Shown one piece after another: positions 63,668 to 64,000 of a DNA stretch of 64,000 bases. Every line of letters begins with the position of its first letter. Position 1 is the stretch's first letter. This DNA is from Rikenellaceae bacterium. Its GTDB lineage: Bacteria; Bacteroidota; Bacteroidia; Bacteroidales; Rikenellaceae. Location: contig SUZI01000005.1 of the NCBI GenBank assembly GCA_015060005.1, forward strand, positions 47,211 to 111,210, read 5' to 3'. A program made the translations under genes and the position numbers. The notes beneath the pieces are model-generated. The model was not told where the DNA came from, did not search any database, and worked only from the letters and a program-made list of their open reading frames with translations.

Positions 63668-63730
63668 CACTACATTATAACTATCGACACGAAGTCTTAG
63701 GTTTAGAAACCTATTTGTAAAATAGAGAAC

Positions 63731-63770
63731 TACCCTCTCCCCTATAAAAACTACTTATAGGGGGGGGGTA
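63731..63770 (+). promoter_or_regulatory. Leader hairpin with a run of nine G
   Basis: TACCCTCTCCCCTATA pairs with TATA-G9-TA (G9 at 63760-63768) in a stem of about 15 bp with two T-G pairs and one bulge. It lies about 105 bases before the ATG, within the predicted 5' leader. A homopolymer of this length can slip during replication. Confidence 0.6.
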
Positions 63771-63873
63771 AAATCATAAATATAGGCAATATCCTCAAGA
63801 CCACGTGCACAACAGAGAGAACAAAACAATTTTTTTACAATAAACATTAATAACCATTTCAAAATTAACGCTA

Positions 63874-64000
63874 ATGAAAAAGTTTTTATTCTTGGCTGTT
63901 GCGGCAATAGGTTTGCTGGCAACATCTTGCTCAAAGGATGAGACTACAAATGCTCTTCCCGAGGGCGACGCAAAGGTAACATTTACCGTTGTGGCTCCCG
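63874..64000 (+). CDS. Lipoprotein, probably fimbrillin-like (partial, C-terminus outside window)
   Basis: 42 codons visible. The signal peptide is MKKFLFLAVAAIGLLATSC with the lipobox Cys at residue 19, then SKDETTNALPEGDAKVTFTV. The combination of a short acidic spacer and a first strand AKVTFTVVAP is typical of Mfa1/FimA-type fimbrillins and related Ig-like surface lipoproteins in Bacteroidales. The domain itself is cut off, so the family is a guess. Long leader with a G9 hairpin upstream. Confidence 0.6.
   Translation, partial: MKKFLFLAVAAIGLLATSCSKDETTNALPEGDAKVTFTVVAP

Overview
The window looks like a chromosomal segment of a Bacteroidota bacterium, most likely a gut Bacteroidales. An Alistipes/Rikenellaceae-type genome is my best guess, but the genus is not proven by the sequence. 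The grounds are: many promoters of the Bacteroidetes type (TTG or TTTG, about 20 bases, then TAnnTTTG); almost no Shine-Dalgarno sequences; and families typical of the phylum (DUF4251, DUF4491, long NusB, FISUMP-type lipoproteins, a TonB receptor under a TPP riboswitch, FeoA-FeoB fusion, the rSAM/lipoprotein pair, ECF sigma factor with small membrane proteins). Most of it is housekeeping DNA. I see no transposase, integrase, phage gene or CRISPR array.

Layout. 1-1.9 kb: LptF/G-type permease (cut by the left edge) and a ZnuB-like metal permease. 2-9 kb: MtaB tRNA methylthiotransferase, an orphan 4-helix/HAMP-like membrane protein, TrkH, a SPOR-domain exported protein, NfeD and FloA. 9-10.3 kb: an ECF sigma factor between two small membrane proteins. 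10.5-16 kb: a FISUMP-type lipoprotein, then pyrF-pyrE-pyrB-purT; PyrB carries a C-terminal zinc module like that of PyrI. 16-25.4 kb (minus): purE-purL-purM-purN-purH-purD-folD, a near-complete IMP pathway with its formyl-folate supplier. 25.4-26.07 kb: a gene-poor leader zone with two promoter/terminator RNA units pointing toward purE. 26-29.8 kb: FeoAB, a RIC-type hemerythrin and a LuxR regulator with a degenerate receiver. 29.85-33.6 kb: metY-metX-hom behind a methionine-rich leader peptide. 33.6-35.2 kb: non-coding structured DNA, tRNA-Asp, two overlapping micro-ORFs and a TPP riboswitch driving a thiamine-type TonB receptor. 37.6-39.8 kb: two paralogous lipoproteins and their radical SAM/SPASM enzyme. 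39.8-44 kb (minus): alaS-gpmI. 44.1-52.6 kb: two M23 peptidases, AddB- and AddA-like nuclease-helicase subunits, ispF. 52.6-53.4 kb: a gene-free block of several short repeat families. 53.4-55.4 kb: two DUF4251 proteins, a small fragment matching the 3' end of uvrA, and an unknown membrane protein. 55.4-60.7 kb (minus): cvfB-methyltransferase-TSUP permease-uvrA. 60.8-62.7 kb: nusB, a DUF1573 lipoprotein, yajC. 62.8-63.5 kb (minus): DUF4491 protein and a hot-dog thioesterase. 63.6-64 kb: promoter, long leader with a G9 hairpin, and the start of a fimbrillin-like lipoprotein.

How the genes work together. Nucleotide synthesis dominates the first half: the pyr genes and the pur operon converge at 15.9 kb on a shared terminator, and FolD makes the 10-formyl-THF used by PurN and PurH while PurT gives a folate-independent route. 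Iron uptake (FeoAB) is next to a di-iron repair/NO-type protein and its probable regulator. MetX, MetY and homoserine dehydrogenase turn aspartate semialdehyde into homocysteine. The most unusual items are the Met-rich leader peptide, the purE leader/terminator arrangement, the PyrB-zinc fusion, the duplicated lipoprotein plus radical SAM cassette, the structured RNA region around 33.7-35.1 kb, and the repeat block at 52.6-53.4 kb.
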